NCBI GenBank assembly: GCA_020426125.1
Contig: JAGQQQ010000159.1
Location: 1-8,419 of the forward strand
DNA: 8,419 nucleotides
Reading direction: 5' to 3'
DNA from: Planctomycetaceae bacterium
GTDB lineage: Bacteria; Planctomycetota; Planctomycetia; Planctomycetales; Planctomycetaceae
Below, piece by piece: positions 5,224 through 8,419 of the stretch (positions are counted from its first letter, which is position 1; every line of letters starts with the position of its first letter). The position numbers were made by a program, and so were the translations under genes. The notes below the pieces were generated by a model. That model saw only the letters and a list, made by a program, of their open reading frames with translations, made no database searches and was not told the DNA's origin.

Positions 5224-6939
5224 TCAATGTCCCGCGAGCGAATCCTGAGCCAGCGCCGCTCGGTAGTCCGCCCAGGACTGGAAGTACAGCAACAGGGCAT
5301 CGACCGCCTTCATCGCTGACTCGGCAGCGTACTGTTCACGGAGAGTGACCTTCAAGAGGTCGGACAGTCCTTCTTCCTGGTTCCGGCGTTCTCGCTGAGC
5401 CAACTCCTCTGCCAGTTCCACGGCTTCCCGAGTCCGCTGAACTTGTTCGTATGCGGAGACCAGCGCCGCATAAGCGACGCGGACATCGGCGACGATCTTG
5501 TCTTCCGTCATCCGCCGCTTGGCGTTCAGTTGCGCGACTTTGCCTTCGATGGCCATCATCTTCCCGCGTGCCTTGCGACGCTGAAGCGGCACGTCCACGA
5601 ACACGGACGCATCGAGTTGGAAGTCCCCTTTGTCGTTCTTGGAACTGGTGGGGTAGCCCATATCCTGAGAGCCGGTGAATTCGGCATCGACGGAGGGCTG
5701 CAACTGGTTCTTCGCTTCCGCCCAGTCGATGTCTAGTTGTTTCTTCGTGAAATCGAGAACGGCAATCTCCGGGCGTTGCGTTAATGCCACGTGAATATCG
5801 TTCTCGAGCATGGCCCGGTCCATCATTGTTGGCTCGGGAAACTCGGGCAACATGTCCGGAGATGGGATGAAGGGGGCGCCGGTCGGGTCACGGAAGTAGA
5901 GCGACAGTTTGACGGCCGTTTGCTGGAGTTTTCGTTCGGCGTCGGCCAGTTTGGCCTCTCGTTCCGCGATCAAACGGAGATTGTCGGTCAACTCCGGAGG
6001 ATCGATGAGATCCTCTTCCACCTGTCGGCGGATCCGCTGGGTCCGATTTTGGGCCAGCTTCAAGACACGCTCGGCGATCCGGTAGTTTTCGCCGGCGGCG
6101 ACCCAGTCCCAATAGGCGTAAGACCCTTTCTGGACAAAGTCGATCAGCTGCGCCTGGATTTCCGGCTCGACGAGCACTCGTCCGACGCCGGTCCGCCACA
6201 GTTCAGCGCGACGGGCATCAATGGTTCGATCTTGTGCGAGGGGGAAAACGATGCCGGCTTTGAGTTCGCCGCCGTCGTTGGTTTGGCGTTCCTTGTACCA
6301 CGGTTCAAAACTTCCCCGGCCGACCCGGTAGCCCCCATAGATGTCCGCCCCTGAGAGCAAGGGTTGCACAAAGCCGACCGAATTCCGGAAGGTCTCATAA
6401 AACCCGACCGGCGTATTCTCGGAAGCCGCCTTGAGTTTCAGATCGAATCCTCCTTGAGCCGAGAGTTGCTGCCCTGCGGCGATATTCCTCGAGAAGAGTG
6501 CCGATTCTAACAGAGGATAGCTCGCATAGACGGACGCAATCACTTCGTCGAGGGTGAGTCTCGGGCGCCCCATCGGCATCGGTTCGGGTGGGACCTCACC
6601 TTGGACCTCTCGGGGTTCTTCAAGGGGCGGACCATCCGGGATTTCACGGCCCATGAACCCGACGGTCGCAATCTTGCGAACTGTGGTCGCGATCTTCTCT
6701 TCACCCCCATCCTGACCATCGGCGGTCGTCACTTCCGCTGACGACGTCAACTCGATTTCGGATGCCCCTTGTTGTCGCTCGGAGTTGACGCTGGGAATCT
6801 GCTCCGACGGGAAATCCATCACGGGTTGTTCGACGACCGAAGCACCGCGCGGAATGTCCGCGATCGGGGGCAACTGGGAGCGAGAGGTCTGCGCGCAGCC
6901 CGCGCACAGCAACATGACAACCGACAGTTCCTTCTTCAT
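5224..6939 (-). CDS. TolC/OprM-type outer-membrane efflux lipoprotein
   Basis: This 571-residue protein forms the outer-membrane channel of a tripartite export system. The N-terminus MKKELSVVMLLCAGC looks like a lipoprotein signal with Cys15 as the lipidated residue, although Cys at -3 is not ideal. Residues 16 to about 125 are a Pro-, Glu- and Ser-rich linker with no recognisable domain. The first outer-membrane-efflux repeat begins near RLTLDEVIASVYASYP (127-142). Long amphipathic helices follow (about 255-350), with the second repeat at about 370-565, including KIVADVRVAYAALVSAYEQV (481-500) and the helix through residue 565. Charged helices rich in Ala, Glu, Gln and Arg are the periplasmic barrel signature. 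The ATG at 6939 has GGGAAGG 7 bases upstream. It lies between the HlyD-type adaptor gene (191-bp gap) and the DUF2294 gene (21-bp gap), the typical adaptor-then-channel order. The transported substrate cannot be read from this window; an ABC or RND pump, if any, may lie beyond 8419. Confidence 0.9.
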   Translation of the reverse strand: MKKELSVVMLLCAGCAQTSRSQLPPIADIPRGASVVEQPVMDFPSEQIPSVNSERQQGASEIELTSSAEVTTADGQDGGEEKIATTVRKIATVGFMGREIPDGPPLEEPREVQGEVPPEPMPMGRPRLTLDEVIASVYASYPLLESALFSRNIAAGQQLSAQGGFDLKLKAASENTPVGFYETFRNSVGFVQPLLSGADIYGGYRVGRGSFEPWYKERQTNDGGELKAGIVFPLAQDRTIDARRAELWRTGVGRVLVEPEIQAQLIDFVQKGSYAYWDWVAAGENYRIAERVLKLAQNRTQRIRRQVEEDLIDPPELTDNLRLIAEREAKLADAERKLQQTAVKLSLYFRDPTGAPFIPSPDMLPEFPEPTMMDRAMLENDIHVALTQRPEIAVLDFTKKQLDIDWAEAKNQLQPSVDAEFTGSQDMGYPTSSKNDKGDFQLDASVFVDVPLQRRKARGKMMAIEGKVAQLNAKRRMTEDKIVADVRVAYAALVSAYEQVQRTREAVELAEELAQRERRNQEEGLSDLLKVTLREQYAAESAMKAVDALLLYFQSWADYRAALAQDSLAGH

Positions 6940-6946
6940 ATCCGGG

Positions 6947-6953
6947 CCTTCCC
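6947..6953 (-). promoter_or_regulatory. Ribosome binding site of the TolC-type gene
   Basis: GGGAAGG on the minus strand, 7 bases before ATG at 6939. It supports independent translation of the channel gene despite the 191-bp gap after the adaptor gene. Confidence 0.65.
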
Positions 6954-6959
6954 TGGCCG

Positions 6960-6992
6960 ACTCAAGATTGAGTGGGTCTCAACGCAATGAGA
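6960..6992. promoter_or_regulatory. Two adjacent inverted repeats upstream of the TolC-type gene
   Basis: ACTCAA-GA-TTGAGT (6960-6973) is a perfect 14-bp palindrome, and TCTCA-N6-TGAGA (6977-6981 with 6988-6992) follows 3 bp later with a related half-site (CTCAA / TGAG). They lie 21-53 bp upstream of the ATG at 6939, just before its ribosome binding site. They could be an operator pair or small RNA hairpins affecting translation. Confidence 0.3.
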
Positions 6993-7033
6993 GCGTACTT
7001 CTTCATTCGGCTCTCGCTGGTCTCCATCCCAAG

Positions 7034-7074
7034 CCCCGCCGAGTTCGGCTCACGGGTCGAAAAGAATGGCGGGG
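7034..7074. other. Competing inverted repeats in the adaptor-channel gap
   Basis: CCCCGCC (7034-7040) and GGCGGGG (7068-7074) can form a 7-bp stem. The shorter palindrome GCCGAGTTCGGC (7038-7049) reuses part of the first arm, so the two structures exclude each other. There is no T-run, so this is not an intrinsic terminator. A processing or attenuation role between the adaptor and channel genes is possible but unproven. Confidence 0.3.
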
Positions 7075-7130
7075 ATGGCGACGGAATGACAGTTTCGACC
7101 GTCAAGGTTTGCCCAGCATCGCAAACGAAC

Positions 7131-8419
7131 TTATTTGGGAAGCTTCGGCGGCTTTGCGGGCTTATCTTTGCCGTCGTCCGGTTTATCCATCGAAATAACC
7201 GGGGGAAAGCCATTCAACTGACGCCAAACCTCGTACCAGAGTGGGACGCGGTTGAGTAGAACCCATGCATTGGCACGGACACCCTGTCGCAGGAACCGTT
7301 CTTCCGGCCATGGCTCACTTTCCGAGTCGGGACGGATCAAAATCCGAAACTTCCCTTTCCCGTTGTCCGTCGAGTCCACGGAGACGACCTCACCGCCAAA
7401 GGTTCCGACCGCAACAGAGGGCCATCCCGAGAATTGCACGGCCGGCCAGCCTTCGAACTGGAGTCGGGCATGTCGGCCCGGTTCGATGAGCGGAGCATCG
7501 TTGCCATCGACCCAGATTTGGACGGACCTGTCCGATGTTTGGGGAACGATCGTACAGATGGCGTCCCCCTCTTTCAGAATGGATGTCCCCATGTTGGGTT
7601 TGATCTCGACGACGAAGCCGTCGAAGGGAGCGTTCAGTTGTTGGCTTTTTTGGCGGGCCAACTTGACCTCCACTTCGGCGACCTCTTTCTCGGCTTTACT
7701 GAATTCCTGTTTCACCTTCTGGATGTCGCCTTCGATCTTGGACGCATCGGTTCGGGCTTTCCTCAGCTTCGCTTGCGCGTCTTCGACGTAGACTTGAACC
7801 TGCTCAATTTTGGATTTTCGTTCGCGGGTTTTTCCTTCCAGTTCGGATTCCGCGGACTTCACATAGAACTCCGCACGGGCGACCTTGGCTTTCGCTTCAC
7901 TGAGTTTCCGGTCGACTTCCTGGAACTTCTGTAAGGAGATATTGTCTTCCTCCTCCAGCGTCTTGATCCGCTTCCACTCCGCCTCCAACTGGGGAATGGC
8001 CGCTTCATACTCCGCGAGTGTCTGCTTCTCGGCCTCGAGCTTCTGGCGGGCCATCTCGACGAATGCGTCTTGCGCCGCGGTGGTTTCGGTTTTGACAATA
8101 TCGTACGCTCTGAGTTGTGATTCGTAGGATTCCCCGATGAGTTTGGCATCGGCGAGCGCCCGCTCGTTGGCCTGGAGTTGCTGTTCCGCGGACTTGACGA
8201 CGTCTTGCATATTCTCCAACTGGCCTTGGAGCCGCGACACGTACTCCTCATCCAAATCACGGATTTCGCAAATCAACTGCCCTTTGGTGACCTTTGCATT
8301 TTCGACGATGCCGTCTCCCCACTGGACAATTCTCCCCTTGATCGGGGCTTCGATCACTTGAGCTCTTTGGTTGGGAGCGAAGGCCAGCACGCTTCCGGTT
8401 CCGGTGACGGACTGCTGCC
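7131..8419 (-). CDS. HlyD-family periplasmic adaptor (membrane fusion protein), 5' end outside window
   Basis: This gene is incomplete: the open frame runs off the window edge with 428 residues visible, so the N-terminal membrane anchor is missing. Visible residues 20-55 form the first half of a lipoyl/barrel-sandwich domain (VIEAPIKGRIVQW, then VTKGQLICEIRD). A very long charged helical hairpin (about 56-260) is rich in Glu, Lys, Ala and Gln. The second lipoyl half follows (NAPFDGFVVEIKPNMGTSI, about 262-280). A beta-barrel region comes next, with VQIWVDGNDAPLIEPGRHA and a Trp/Pro-rich stretch (QFEGWPAVQFSGWP). Near the end, FLRQGVRANAWVLLNRVPLWYEVWRQLNG is a style I associate with planctomycete adaptors. 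The last ~18 residues form a Lys/Pro/Asp tail (DKPDDGKDKPAKPPKLPK). Such proteins bridge an inner-membrane exporter and a TolC-type channel; the partner channel is the next gene. A GTG at 8388-8390 is internal, since Q-Q-S-V-T-G-T-G-S precedes it in frame. Confidence 0.9.
   Translation of the reverse strand, partial: QQSVTGTGSVLAFAPNQRAQVIEAPIKGRIVQWGDGIVENAKVTKGQLICEIRDLDEEYVSRLQGQLENMQDVVKSAEQQLQANERALADAKLIGESYESQLRAYDIVKTETTAAQDAFVEMARQKLEAEKQTLAEYEAAIPQLEAEWKRIKTLEEEDNISLQKFQEVDRKLSEAKAKVARAEFYVKSAESELEGKTRERKSKIEQVQVYVEDAQAKLRKARTDASKIEGDIQKVKQEFSKAEKEVAEVEVKLARQKSQQLNAPFDGFVVEIKPNMGTSILKEGDAICTIVPQTSDRSVQIWVDGNDAPLIEPGRHARLQFEGWPAVQFSGWPSVAVGTFGGEVVSVDSTDNGKGKFRILIRPDSESEPWPEERFLRQGVRANAWVLLNRVPLWYEVWRQLNGFPPVISMDKPDDGKDKPAKPPKLPK

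Noticed and set aside
5791..6354. A 187-codon plus-strand open frame inside the TolC-type gene
   Set aside because: It is a shadow of the high-GC third codon positions of the real gene; the opposite strand gives a clear TolC-type protein.
6962..7213. Small 83-codon minus-strand open frame overlapping the end of the adaptor gene
   Set aside because: It starts inside the adaptor gene in another frame, has no recognisable motif and covers the repeat-rich gap.

Overview
This window looks like chromosomal DNA from a moderately GC-rich Gram-negative bacterium. My best guess is a member of the Planctomycetota. That guess is an inference from the style of the HlyD/TolC pair, the spread of GTG/TTG starts and the gene mix, because no rRNA or marker gene is present. 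Seven protein genes are supported. I see no RNA gene, insertion sequence, CRISPR array or phage feature.

Layout: (1) 82-1779, plus strand, a UbiB/AarF/ABC1-family atypical kinase. (2) 1774-4474, minus strand, three co-directional genes transcribed as carbonic-anhydrase-like protein -> SbtA-type sodium/bicarbonate symporter -> NhaR-like LysR regulator. The regulator's stop codon abuts and overlaps the UbiB stop tail to tail. (3) 4475-4821, a 347-bp non-coding stretch holding a strong minus-strand rho-independent terminator, two further hairpins and a short direct repeat. (4) 4822-8419, minus strand, a likely operon of HlyD-type adaptor (cut by the window edge) -> TolC-type outer-membrane lipoprotein -> small DUF2294/MpsC-like protein.

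Functional reading: the central module concerns inorganic carbon and sodium. SbtA imports bicarbonate with sodium. The gene before it has the beta-carbonic-anhydrase fold, but two of the three zinc ligands and the Arg of the Asp/Arg dyad are replaced, so it is probably not a normal carbonic anhydrase and may be a sensor or partner of SbtA. The regulator downstream resembles NhaR, which in E. coli responds to sodium. The neighbouring DUF2294 protein belongs to the family called MpsC, named for a locus whose MpsAB proteins transport dissolved inorganic carbon in Staphylococcus. It is separated from the SbtA module by the terminator and sits 21 bp behind a TolC gene, so the link to carbon uptake is suggestive only.

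The most interesting observation is the zinc-ligand-less carbonic-anhydrase-like gene next to sbtA, with no SbtB (PII-like) gene in view. Functions are assigned by reading motifs by eye; no database search was run.
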